Source: Pseudomonas gingeri
GTDB taxonomy: Bacteria; Pseudomonadota; Gammaproteobacteria; Pseudomonadales; Pseudomonadaceae
Direction of reading: 5' to 3'
Length of the DNA: 64,000 nt
NCBI RefSeq assembly: GCF_013385425.1
Contig: NZ_JACAQA010000012.1
Coordinates: forward strand, 26,547-90,546
In this document: positions 10,663-18,956 of the stretch, piece by piece
How positions within the stretch are numbered: position 1 is the stretch's first letter
Layout: each line of letters begins with the position of its first letter
Notes under the pieces: generated by a model
Told to the model about the DNA's origin: nothing
The model's database searches: none
The model's input: the letters and a program-made list of their open reading frames with translations, nothing else
Made by a program: the position numbers and the translations under genes

Positions 10663-10825
10663 ACTTGAAGGGGTCACCCAGAGGCGCAGGCTTGTTCCTA
10701 TCGTCGGTCTAGCCTGAAGCATTCTTTATCGGCGCTTGGGTGAAAGGAGGAGGGGTGAAATCTCCCACGGTCTGTACTGCGCGAACAGTCAGAATCCGGC
10801 TTTGTCCCTCCTCCTCCCTTCAAGT
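10663..10825 (-). ncRNA. Candidate bridge RNA of the IS110 element
   Basis: Read on the transposase strand, this 163-nt stretch is closed by a perfect 10-bp helix: ACTTGAAGGG (10816-10825) with CCCTTCAAGT (10663-10672). Inside are two arms. The first is closed by AGGAGGAGGG (10806-10815) with CCCTCCTCCT (10745-10754); its loop holds AAGCCGG (10796-10802) and GTGGGAG (10762-10768), which match the left and right flanks of the insertion site. The second is closed by CACCC (10738-10742) with GGGTG (10675-10679); its loop holds AGAAT (10721-10725) and ACAAG (10691-10695), matching the element's own ends. Known IS110 bridge RNAs have this order of target loop, then donor loop, upstream of the recombinase. 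Expression is not shown. Confidence 0.75.
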
Positions 10826-10838
10826 CCTACCATACAAG

Positions 10839-10913
10839 CCGGCTTGCCGGCGATGGCGACCGTATAGTCACCACAAGGTCAAGGACCTCATCGCCGGCAA
10901 GCCGGCTCCACAC
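10839..10913. repeat. REP pair, first arm cut by the IS110 insertion
   Basis: The arm ccggcttgccggcgatg begins at the IS border and is answered by its inverted copy, catcgccggcaagccggctcc, around 10889-10909. The first ten bases of the left REP, cctgtgggag, are now at 9654-9663 on the far side of the element. The pair lies downstream of hldE. Confidence 0.85.
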
Positions 10914-10930
10914 ATGGGCCCGGCGCTTAG

Positions 10931-12352
10931 TCAGTTGCTGCGGATCTTCTCGACAATCGCCGTGGTCGAGCTGTTTTCCACCAGCCCAAGCACTTTCACC
11001 GTACCGCCATAGGCCGTCACGATGGAAGCACCGACCACCTGGTCGATCCCGTAGTCGCCACCCTTGACCAGCACATCCGGCTTGACCTGGGCCAGCAGGT
11101 TCTCCGGGGTGCCCTCGGGGAAACTGATAACCCAGTCCACGGCACCCAGGCCGGCCAGCACGGCCATGCGCCGATCAACGCTGTTGATCGGACGGCCAGG
11201 GCCCTTGAGGCGGCTTACCGAGGCATCGTCATTGACCGCGACGATCAGGCGATTGCCCTGGGCCCGCGCCTGCTCCAGGTAGGTCACGTGACCGGCATGG
11301 AGGATATCGAAGCAGCCGTTGGTGAACACGATCGTCTCGTTGTGCGCCCGCGCATCGTCGACCGCCAGCAGCAATTGCTCCAGGCCCAGCACACCGCGCT
11401 CGGAACCTTCCTCGCGCTGGATCGCCCGGCGCAGCTCAGGTGCACTGATGGCCGCTGTACCCAGCTTGCCGACCACGATGCCGGCGGCGAGGTTGGCCAA
11501 GGCCACCGCGTGAGGCAGTTCTTCGCCCGCGGCAATGGCCGCAGCCAGGGTCGAGATCACCGTATCGCCGGCACCGGTCACATCGAACACTTCACGGGCC
11601 CGGGCCGGCAGGTGCAGCGCCGGATGATCGGGGCGCAGCAGGGTCATGCCATGCTCGCCACGGGTCACCAGCAAGGCACCGAGGTCCAGGTCCTGCATCA
11701 ACTGGGCACCCTTGGCCACCAGTTCATGCTCATCGGCACAACCGCCGACGATGGTTTCGAACTCGCTGAGGTTCGGCGTGATCAGGCTCGCGCCACGGTA
11801 GATCGAAAAGTCCTTGCCCTTGGGGTCGGCCAGCACGGGAATACCCCGCGCCCGGGCGGCCTGGATCAGGACCTGATGATTCTTCAAGGCGCCTTTGCCA
11901 TAGTCGGACAGCACCAGCACCTTGATACCTTCGAGCAAGCCGTCGACTTCAGCCCCGAGGGCCAGGGCATCGGTGGCGAAGGGTTCTTCAAAATCGATTC
12001 GCAGCAACTGCTGGTGGCGGCTCATGACCCGCAGCTTGACGATGGTCGGCTGGTGCGCAATGCGCTGGAACAGAGCCCGGACCCCGGCGCCCTTGAGGCT
12101 GTTGGCCAGGCTGTCGGCGGCCTCGTCGTCACCGGTGACACCCACCAGCGACGCCGGGGCCCCCAGAGCGGCGATGTTCAGGGCAACGTTGGCGGCACCA
12201 CCGGGGCGATCCTCGATGTGCTCTACCTTGACCACCGGCACCGGCGCCTCAGGAGAAATCCGTGAGGTACCACCATGCCAGTAACGGTCGAGCATGACAT
12301 CGCCGACCACCAAGACAGGGGCTTGATCGAATCGCGGCATGGACAACTTCAT
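10931..12352 (-). CDS. hldE: Bifunctional heptose-7-phosphate kinase / heptose-1-phosphate adenylyltransferase
   Basis: Makes the ADP-heptose used by the heptosyltransferases of the LPS core. The 473-residue protein has an N-terminal PfkB-type sugar kinase domain (VLVVGDVMLDRYWHG, then DRPGGAANVALN, and the catalytic VTGAGDTV near residue 260) and a C-terminal nucleotidyltransferase domain with FTNGCFDILHAGHVTYLEQA (HAGH active site). The ATG at 12352 gives the usual beginning MKLSMPRF; an in-frame GTG four codons earlier is possible. A T-rich hairpin before it ends msbA transcription, so hldE probably has its own promoter within the roughly 100-bp gap. The IS110 insertion lies just downstream and leaves the gene intact. 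Confidence 0.96.
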   Translation of the reverse strand: MKLSMPRFDQAPVLVVGDVMLDRYWHGGTSRISPEAPVPVVKVEHIEDRPGGAANVALNIAALGAPASLVGVTGDDEAADSLANSLKGAGVRALFQRIAHQPTIVKLRVMSRHQQLLRIDFEEPFATDALALGAEVDGLLEGIKVLVLSDYGKGALKNHQVLIQAARARGIPVLADPKGKDFSIYRGASLITPNLSEFETIVGGCADEHELVAKGAQLMQDLDLGALLVTRGEHGMTLLRPDHPALHLPARAREVFDVTGAGDTVISTLAAAIAAGEELPHAVALANLAAGIVVGKLGTAAISAPELRRAIQREEGSERGVLGLEQLLLAVDDARAHNETIVFTNGCFDILHAGHVTYLEQARAQGNRLIVAVNDDASVSRLKGPGRPINSVDRRMAVLAGLGAVDWVISFPEGTPENLLAQVKPDVLVKGGDYGIDQVVGASIVTAYGGTVKVLGLVENSSTTAIVEKIRSN

Positions 12353-12421
12353 GGAGCAACCCACATAAAAAATGAACAGGGGCGCGATATTAACACAGGG
12401 TTGGCGAAGGCTTGCCTAGAC

Positions 12422-12458
12422 AAAAACAGGGCGCAACGATCCGCATCGCGCGCCCTGT
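12422..12458 (-). terminator. Rho-independent terminator after msbA
   Basis: On the minus strand, ACAGGGCGC (12450-12458) and GCGCCCTGT (12426-12434) form a 9-bp stem, followed by a run of T residues. It begins 7 bases after the msbA stop codon. Confidence 0.85.
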
Positions 12459-12465
12459 CAACGGA

Positions 12466-14271
12466 TCAGACGAGCCCGACGTGCGCCGGTTCGTCCATGC
12501 CCATGGCATTGAGACGGGAGTAGTAACCCTTTTGGGCGAGCAGCTCGGCATGGGTACCGCGCTCGACGATACGGCCCTGATCCATGACCAGGATCAGATC
12601 GGCCTTCTCGATCGTCGACAGGCGGTGGGCGATCACCAGGGTGGTGCGCCCTTGCATGGCATGATCCAGGGCTGCCTGGATATGCCGCTCCGACTCGGTG
12701 TCGAGGGCCGAGGTCGCTTCATCGAGGATCAATAGCGGGGCGTTCTTGAGCAGCGCCCGGGCGATTGCCAGACGCTGGCGCTGACCACCGGAAAGCAGCA
12801 CACCGTTCTCACCCACGAGGGTGTCAAAGCCCTGCGGCAGTTGCTCGACAAAGTCCTTGGCATAGGCGTCCGCCGCCGCGGCCTCGATATCGGCCCGGGG
12901 CGCGCCGGCCAGATCGCCGTAGGCGATATTGTTCGCCACGGTGTCGCTGAACAGGGTGACATGCTGGGTGACCTGGGCAATGTGTCGACGCAGGTTCAGC
13001 AGTCGATAGTCCTCGATCTCCACGCCATCGAGAAGAATCTCCCCGCTGTCATGGTGATAGAAGCGCGGGATCAGAGCCGCCAGGGTCGACTTGCCGCTGC
13101 CGGAGCGTCCGACCAGGGCCACCATCTGTCCAGGCGCGACACTGAAGCTGACATTATCCAGGACCTGACGCTCGGTTCCCGGGTAGGTAAAGCTCAGGTT
13201 GCGCACTTCCAGATGACCACTGACCGACTCGCGCTCCACGGTACCGGTGTCCACTTCCGGGGTTACATCAAGCTGTTCGAAGATACTTTCAGCACCGGCC
13301 ACACCCTTCTGGACCGTGGAGCTGACTTCGGACAACTGGCGAATCGGCTTGGGCAGCAAACCGGCCAGGGTGATGTAGGCGATCATGTCGCCGGCCGAGG
13401 CATCGCCGCGCAGGTAAAGCACCAGGAACAACAGCACCGCCATGGCGCTATAGATCACCATTTGCAACATCGGCGTATAGATCGCACCGGTGCGGGTCAT
13501 ACGCAACTGCCGGTCGGTGTTGCTCAGGCTGGCCTTGAGGAAGCGCTTCTGCTCATAGGTTTCACCGCCAAAGCTGCGGACCACGCGATAGCCCTGGATG
13601 GTTTCCGAGGCAACATGGGTCACATCCCCCATGGCGACCTGGATCTTCTTGCTCTGCTTGCGGAACTTCTTGCTGGAGGTGCTGACCATCACCGCGATCA
13701 ACGGCAGGATGGCAACCATCACCAGGGTCAGGCGCCAGTTCATCCACAGCAGCGAGAGGAACAGGAAGACCACGGTCATGCCTTCGCGGATCACCACCTT
13801 GATCGCGTCGGTCACCGCCCCGGTGACCATGGTCACGTTGAAGGTAATGCGCGAAATCAGGTGCCCGGAGTTGTGGGTGTCGAAATAACGATTGGGCAAC
13901 GTCAGCAGGTTGTTGAACAGCTCTACCCGCAAATCGTGAACCAGGCCCAGGGTCACCCTGGCCAGGAAAAAGTTACCCAGGTACGACCCCAACCCTTGCC
14001 AGGCGGCAATCAGTACCAACAGCAACGGCACGGCCTGCAGCAAGCGCAAGTCGCGCAGGTAAGGCACCGTCGGGAACAGCGCGGCTTGCGGATCGGACAG
14101 GCCGTCGACGAAATATTTCAGAATATAGCCGAGCATCGGCTGGGTCGAAGCGAATATCAGGAAACCCACGATACTCAGGGCAAACAGGCCGATATAAGGC
14201 CGTACGTAGCCGAGTAGGCGGAAGTATACTTTCAAGCTCGAGGGGCTTGCGCTGAGACTGGATTCGGTCAT
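12466..14271 (-). CDS. msbA: Lipid A export ATP-binding/permease protein MsbA
   Basis: Homodimeric inner-membrane ABC exporter that flips core-lipid A from the cytoplasmic to the periplasmic leaflet. The 601 residues hold six membrane helices in the first half and a complete ATPase domain in the second: Walker A GRSGSGKST near residue 388, a Q-loop, the signature LSGGQRQRLAIARA near 493, Walker B LLILDEATSALD ending near 524, and the H-loop IAHRLST near 550. It is divergent from waaL across a 158-bp gap and upstream of hldE, with a terminator between. Confidence 0.97.
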   Translation of the reverse strand: MTESSLSASPSSLKVYFRLLGYVRPYIGLFALSIVGFLIFASTQPMLGYILKYFVDGLSDPQAALFPTVPYLRDLRLLQAVPLLLVLIAAWQGLGSYLGNFFLARVTLGLVHDLRVELFNNLLTLPNRYFDTHNSGHLISRITFNVTMVTGAVTDAIKVVIREGMTVVFLFLSLLWMNWRLTLVMVAILPLIAVMVSTSSKKFRKQSKKIQVAMGDVTHVASETIQGYRVVRSFGGETYEQKRFLKASLSNTDRQLRMTRTGAIYTPMLQMVIYSAMAVLLFLVLYLRGDASAGDMIAYITLAGLLPKPIRQLSEVSSTVQKGVAGAESIFEQLDVTPEVDTGTVERESVSGHLEVRNLSFTYPGTERQVLDNVSFSVAPGQMVALVGRSGSGKSTLAALIPRFYHHDSGEILLDGVEIEDYRLLNLRRHIAQVTQHVTLFSDTVANNIAYGDLAGAPRADIEAAAADAYAKDFVEQLPQGFDTLVGENGVLLSGGQRQRLAIARALLKNAPLLILDEATSALDTESERHIQAALDHAMQGRTTLVIAHRLSTIEKADLILVMDQGRIVERGTHAELLAQKGYYSRLNAMGMDEPAHVGLV

Positions 14272-14429
14272 ATCACGCGGCGATTATGAAAAAGGAGGCT
14301 GACTTTAGCACAGCTTCCCGGTCGTACCTGCACACGACATAACCAACAATCCCGGGCCTCGACCAATGACATTGAAATGCCGCCCATTTATGATGGGGAA
14401 TGATCACTCTTGTGGAATGACTTGCCTGC

Positions 14430-15632
14430 ATGCAACCCAATAGCCTCACCACTGCCTCAAACCGCATCTTCGACTTCCTCTGCCAATGGATTCTGCCGCT
14501 GGGATTGCTGATCTTGCTTTCAGGGATGTTCTTTCTCGAGAGCCGCAATGCGCTGACTTCGTTTTACCTCGGGCTGTTCGGTGTTCCCTCGCTGCTGATG
14601 CTCTGCCTGCGCCCGGGGGAAATCAAGACACTGCTGGGTGAGCCGATTATTATCGGGTTTCTCGCGTTCTGTATCTGGGTGTCCCTAAGCCTGCTGTGGG
14701 GCCCTTCGGAGAGGACAGACTTCGGGATGATGAAAATCCCATTACAACCACTCATGCTCTTCGCCGGCTGCGCCATGCTGCTGCAGCACCGCAATGCAGT
14801 GCTCAAACCTCTGATGTTTTGTGCCGCGCTCGTCGCCCTGATCGCTACGATCAGCTACCTGGTGCCGTTTATAAAAAACTATGTGCCCGGTGAACGCATG
14901 ATCGGAGGAGGTGCCTTCACTAACCCGCTATTAAGCTCTCACCTGTTCGGTTTTTTCTGCATCTACTGGCTGTGCATGTGTATTACCACCGAGCGCCTCT
15001 CAACCCTCTGGTTCAGCGTACCGGCCATGGTAATCATGCTTGGCGCAGTCCTGGCGACGGGTTCACGCACCCCCCTACTTGCCCTGGCAATGTCCATCTG
15101 CTGGCTGTCCATTATCACCCGCAACCGACGCGCACTGACATTGATCGCCAGCATGCTGCTGGGCACGGCGGCAATACTGCTGGTGTTTCCCGACCTGCTG
15201 GGTGAGCGCGGCGGCTCCTATAGGCCTCAAATCTGGATGGCAGCCCTGGAGATGATCGCCAATCATCCGTGGATCGGCCATGGATACGATTCGGAACTGC
15301 GCATCGACGTCGGCATAGGATACCTGCTCTATGAGCCCCATAATTTCTCCCTTGGGGTCCTCTACTACGCGGGCATCATCGGTTTGATTCCCTGGACCTT
15401 CATACTGGTCCGAGGCCTGCTCAGTGGTTACAAACAGCGTATTCAACCACTGTACGTCCTCGCATCGACCTTACTGGTCTATGGCATAGGTGCAGGCCTG
15501 ACCGAAGGCGGCAACATTCTCACCCGACCTCGTGAACACTGGTTTCTACTCTGGATTCCTTTGGCCCTGATCGCCGCCCTGAATATCGCAAACAATCGCG
15601 GCAACCAAGCGATTGCTTCAAAGCAACTTTGA
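14430..15632 (+). CDS. waaL: O-antigen ligase / polymerase (WaaL-type) membrane protein
   Basis: Polytopic inner-membrane protein of 400 residues with about ten to twelve hydrophobic helices and a Wzy_C-type region. A loop carries YRPQIWMAALEMIANHPWIGHG and YEPHNFSLGVLYYAGIIGLIP, the PHN motif with downstream helices common to O-antigen ligases. Ligases join O-antigen from its lipid carrier to lipid A-core in the periplasm. Its place between msbA and the outer-core glycosyltransferases supports ligase over polymerase, but the two families are hard to separate by sequence. It is the only plus-strand gene in the LPS block and looks less GC-rich than msbA or glnE. The ribosome site before 14430 is weak. 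Confidence 0.82.
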   Translation: MQPNSLTTASNRIFDFLCQWILPLGLLILLSGMFFLESRNALTSFYLGLFGVPSLLMLCLRPGEIKTLLGEPIIIGFLAFCIWVSLSLLWGPSERTDFGMMKIPLQPLMLFAGCAMLLQHRNAVLKPLMFCAALVALIATISYLVPFIKNYVPGERMIGGGAFTNPLLSSHLFGFFCIYWLCMCITTERLSTLWFSVPAMVIMLGAVLATGSRTPLLALAMSICWLSIITRNRRALTLIASMLLGTAAILLVFPDLLGERGGSYRPQIWMAALEMIANHPWIGHGYDSELRIDVGIGYLLYEPHNFSLGVLYYAGIIGLIPWTFILVRGLLSGYKQRIQPLYVLASTLLVYGIGAGLTEGGNILTRPREHWFLLWIPLALIAALNIANNRGNQAIASKQL

Positions 15633-15759
15633 TAAACGACAACCCAAACCAATACAAGCACACGGGACACCTAAACGCCCTCTGGAGCAATGGGGTCCCG
15701 TCACCGTCCAGAATACTCTGTCGGCCGCAACACCGCGGAGACCACCAGATGAACCTCGC

Positions 15760-16644
15760 TCACCCCTTCTTCCGCGGCGAGAAAAACAAGCGCCCCAAAC
15801 CACGCAAGGTCTTGCGGTCGAAATATTTGAAGGGCAATTGTTTGAGCAACTCCCGGGCCAGTACTCGATCTCGATTGGCTGTTTTGACAAACATCGAATT
15901 CAGGAATTTGTAACGCACTTCGTCGTAGGCAGAGTGATCACTGAACAGGGCATAGGTCTTGAGAATAGCCTCAATCATGAATCGATGATTCTTGGATGAG
16001 TTACTGGCGTGTTTACGATAACGGGCCATCGACACCCCTAGCGCATCGATAAAGTAACCAGCGTGCGTAATCTTCAACTCGATCAGCAGGTCCTCCAGAC
16101 GGATCGCCGGGTCGAAGCCACCTACCTTCTCAAGGGCCTCACGTCGAATCAGCAAGGTAGGCGCAGGCGGATAGGGTTTGCGATCAAGAAACATGTCATC
16201 GAAATCCAAGCGCCGGAATGGCACATCCCGGCGCGGGCGCTTCTCGGGGAAAGGATTGCCATCGCTATCGATCAGTTCCATATTGCCAGCACAGATCCCT
16301 ACCTCAGGCTTACCGTCCATATGGGCGACCTGGATTGCTATGCGCTCGGGCAACATAATATCGTCAGACCCGAACGGAGCAATCAAACTACCCTTGGACC
16401 GGGCAATCGCACCATTGAGCGTGCGGGGCAACCCCTGATTCTCCTGAACCTGAAAATCGAAGCCATGCTCGACTTGCAGACGCCGGATGCGCTCGACACT
16501 GTCATCGTTGGAACCATCGTCGACCACCAGCAATTCAATATTCGGGTAAGTCTGGTTCAGGACACTGAGAATGCTCTGCTCAATGTAAGGACCGTGGTTA
16601 TAGGACGCGATAACGACCGACACCAATGGCAATCCGTCTTTCAT
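15760..16644 (-). CDS. Family 2 glycosyltransferase of the LPS outer core
   Basis: The 294-residue protein has a GT-A fold: the opening VSVVIASYNHGPYIEQSILS, then LLVVDDGSNDDS with the nucleotide-binding acidic residues, and GSDDIMLPERI where the metal-binding DxD equivalent lies. The C-terminal third is basic and no membrane helix is evident. It overlaps the preceding glycosyltransferase gene by 4 bp (ATGA), so the two are coupled. By position it corresponds to WapR, a rhamnosyltransferase of P. aeruginosa that lies next to waaL; this is synteny from memory, so no symbol is given. Donor and acceptor are unknown. Confidence 0.87.
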   Translation of the reverse strand: MKDGLPLVSVVIASYNHGPYIEQSILSVLNQTYPNIELLVVDDGSNDDSVERIRRLQVEHGFDFQVQENQGLPRTLNGAIARSKGSLIAPFGSDDIMLPERIAIQVAHMDGKPEVGICAGNMELIDSDGNPFPEKRPRRDVPFRRLDFDDMFLDRKPYPPAPTLLIRREALEKVGGFDPAIRLEDLLIELKITHAGYFIDALGVSMARYRKHASNSSKNHRFMIEAILKTYALFSDHSAYDEVRYKFLNSMFVKTANRDRVLARELLKQLPFKYFDRKTLRGLGRLFFSPRKKG

Positions 16645-17798
16645 GGATGCGCCCTACCCGCTTGAACCAAACCCGTTTCAATCAGATTCAGATACTCCTG
16701 GCGATAGACCTCAATGTCATGGTGCTCGTGCAAGTAGCGGTAGGCCTGCTCGCCCTTGGCTTGTAGCGCCTCATCCGAGAGCCCAAGGTAGCTGTCCAAC
16801 GCACTCGTCAAGGATGGCACATCAGCCGGTTTCACCAGCAAACCGCCCGCCGCTTGAACCACAGACGACATCGCCGGGATATCGGAGGCAATGACAGGTA
16901 AATGCCCACTGATACCCTCCATCAGTGCAAGGCTCATACCTTCGCTAAGAGAAGGCATGGCCCAGATATCGAATGCCCTGACATACTGAAGTGCGTTTTC
17001 ACGAAAACCCAGCAGATAGGCGCGCCCCTCCAATCCCAAACGCTCAATTTCGGCCTTCAAGTTAGCCTCCTCCCGTCCGGCCCCGATAATTGCCAACTGA
17101 GCGTCGGGATACTTGTCCTTGAGCCCGGCAAAGGCCTGAAGCAGATAAGTGTGCCCTTTGACCGGAACCAGGCGCCCCAGCGCACCAATCAAGCGAACCG
17201 AAGGCGACAGCCCCAACAGCTCACGCGAGCGCTCGCGCGAGTGCTGCAAGCTTTCAGCCTGTTCGATATCGATCGCATTACTGATCGCATAAGTGTTTTT
17301 ATCGGTAAAGCCGGATTGGCAACCCAACAGATAAGCTTTCACCGCCGGTGAAACCCCGACAAAACGCCAGTGCTTGTCAGCCAGCACCTTGACCTGGCGA
17401 CGCCGGTAAAATCGATCATATTCACCGAAGCCATGGGAGATGCCAATGCACAGGGGAATTTTCAACCAGCGATTGAGCTGCAACAGCATGTTTACCGGCT
17501 TGAAACGATTGCAGACCACCGCATCGAACTGTCCTTTACGACAGAACTGATACAAACGCCACATCACGCACAAACGCATAAAGCCTTTGAGGGCACTGCT
17601 GGAAAACTCGAAGTAAACCGAATGCTCAGCGCGACTGACGGGTTCGCCAGGCCCAGGGCGACCGCGCAAAAAAGCCGACGTGACCTCATAGCGGTCCTTC
17701 GGTAGAGCCAGGACTATCTGTTCGGCCAAATCGGAGAAATCATTTCTTTTGACATTGTAGTCTGGCTGCAATTGCAGAATCTTGAAGCGCTTACTCAT
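16641..17798 (-). CDS. Family 4 glycosyltransferase of the LPS outer core
   Basis: A 385-residue GT-B enzyme. The C-terminal Rossmann half shows the family marks: IGALGRLVPVKGHTYLLQAF, AQLAIIGAGREE, and the retaining-transferase region AMPSLSEGMSLALMEG with the donor-binding Glu. The ATG at 17798 (MSKRFKILQLQPDY) is chosen over an upstream in-frame codon because a GGAGAG ribosome site precedes it. It overlaps the family 2 gene downstream by 4 bp and follows the next family 4 gene after 27 bp, so the three form one unit. By position it may correspond to Ssg of P. aeruginosa, but the sugar it moves cannot be read from sequence. Confidence 0.87.
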   Translation of the reverse strand: MSKRFKILQLQPDYNVKRNDFSDLAEQIVLALPKDRYEVTSAFLRGRPGPGEPVSRAEHSVYFEFSSSALKGFMRLCVMWRLYQFCRKGQFDAVVCNRFKPVNMLLQLNRWLKIPLCIGISHGFGEYDRFYRRRQVKVLADKHWRFVGVSPAVKAYLLGCQSGFTDKNTYAISNAIDIEQAESLQHSRERSRELLGLSPSVRLIGALGRLVPVKGHTYLLQAFAGLKDKYPDAQLAIIGAGREEANLKAEIERLGLEGRAYLLGFRENALQYVRAFDIWAMPSLSEGMSLALMEGISGHLPVIASDIPAMSSVVQAAGGLLVKPADVPSLTSALDSYLGLSDEALQAKGEQAYRYLHEHHDIEVYRQEYLNLIETGLVQAGRAHP

Positions 17799-17825
17799 AC
17801 ATCTCTCCACTGGAAGCCCGTCAAA

Positions 17826-18956
17826 TCAAGCCTCAACAGTCAGATCGGCAACCTGCGGCAAGCGCCAGAAGGCCTCACGCACCGCTTGATCCGAAAAACG
17901 CTCACGCAAGCGCGCCAGCATGAGTCCGGCAAAGGCCAGACGTTGTTCATCATCGAGCGCAGCGAGGCGCTTGAGCCCCTGCGCCAGATGCTCGGCATCC
18001 GCCAACGGAAATAAAATACCGACACCCTCGACGACTTCCTTGGCGCCGCCACAATCGGCAGCAAGAAGCGGCACTCCCGCCGCCATGGCCTCGAGCAAGA
18101 CCATCCCAAAGGGCTCGTAATTGGAACTCAACGCAAATACATCGAAGGCCTTGAAGTAGCGCCGGGCCTCAGGGACGTTTCCCAGAAACAAAACTTGCTC
18201 GGCAATCCCTAGTTCCTGTGCGAGCGCCTTGAGCTCCGGCTCCAACCGACCGTTGCCGAGAATGGCTAATTGGCTATTCCGAGGCAGCCCCGGCAAGGCA
18301 ATCGCAAATCCGCGGATCAATGTAGCCTGATCCTTATCGGGATGAAGTCGCCCGACATTCCCAACGATCCAAGCCTCGCGTGACAATCCCAGCGCGTCAC
18401 GCGCCTGAGCCGATGGCAGCTGGCTGGCTTGAAGGGCATCGATATCAACGCGGTTATAGAGCGTGTTGATACGCTCTTCAGGCCAACCCGGCAAACTCTG
18501 ACGAATCTCATCACGCACTGCATCGGAAACAGCAAGCAGACTCAGGCGTTTACGGAACAAATTGGCGAACAGCCGGCGACTACCACGCTGGTAGTCACCG
18601 AAGGCATGATGCACACCAATGATCGGTAACGAGGAGCCCAAGATGCTGATAAAGATGGGTTTGGAGCGATGAGCTATACAGAAGCTGAAATTCCGCGCCG
18701 CGATGATCTTGCGCAAATCACGAATGGCTCCCAGCTTCAGACCGCCAACAGCCTTGGAGCTGTACTCCATGAACAGCACTTCATCCGACGCACAACTGGC
18801 CGCGACATCAGCGTTAGCGGCCCCCGTCAGGAACACCGTGGTTACCCGGTAGCCGGTACCACTGAACAGACTGGCGTACTGACGGGCACAGTCAAGAAAC
18901 GGACTACTATAACTATGGCAGAACTGCAGGACACGGCGCTCAACCAAGCAAGTCAT
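17826..18956 (-). CDS. Second family 4 glycosyltransferase of the LPS outer core
   Basis: A 376-residue GT-B glycosyltransferase. The marks are VGNVGRLHPDKDQATLIRGF in the C-terminal half, SQLAILGNGRLEPEL, and FALSSNYEPFGMVLLEAMAA with the E-x7-E donor site. The N-terminal half begins MTCLVERRVLQFCHSYSSPF. Its first 17 bases overlap the end of the carbamoyltransferase gene, so the two are probably co-translated. The corresponding gene beside the carbamoyltransferase in P. aeruginosa is wapH, a glucosyltransferase; I infer a similar role but give no symbol. It and the previous gene are distant relatives of each other rather than recent duplicates. Confidence 0.87.
   Translation of the reverse strand: MTCLVERRVLQFCHSYSSPFLDCARQYASLFSGTGYRVTTVFLTGAANADVAASCASDEVLFMEYSSKAVGGLKLGAIRDLRKIIAARNFSFCIAHRSKPIFISILGSSLPIIGVHHAFGDYQRGSRRLFANLFRKRLSLLAVSDAVRDEIRQSLPGWPEERINTLYNRVDIDALQASQLPSAQARDALGLSREAWIVGNVGRLHPDKDQATLIRGFAIALPGLPRNSQLAILGNGRLEPELKALAQELGIAEQVLFLGNVPEARRYFKAFDVFALSSNYEPFGMVLLEAMAAGVPLLAADCGGAKEVVEGVGILFPLADAEHLAQGLKRLAALDDEQRLAFAGLMLARLRERFSDQAVREAFWRLPQVADLTVEA

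Larger units (their letters stand above)
9664..10838 (-). mobile_element. IS110-family insertion sequence inserted in a REP element
   Basis: The element is about 1175 bp. Its borders come from the split REP: cctgtgggag (9654-9663) on one side and ccggcttgccggcgatggcg (from 10839) on the other join into a standard Pseudomonas REP. The dinucleotide AG (CT on the transposase strand) stands at both junctions, 9662-9663 and 10837-10838, as expected of the core used by IS110 recombinases. There are no terminal inverted repeats, also typical. The short right end is only 23 bp past the transposase stop; the long left end, about 200 bp upstream of the transposase, is non-coding and holds the guide RNA candidate. 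Confidence 0.85.
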
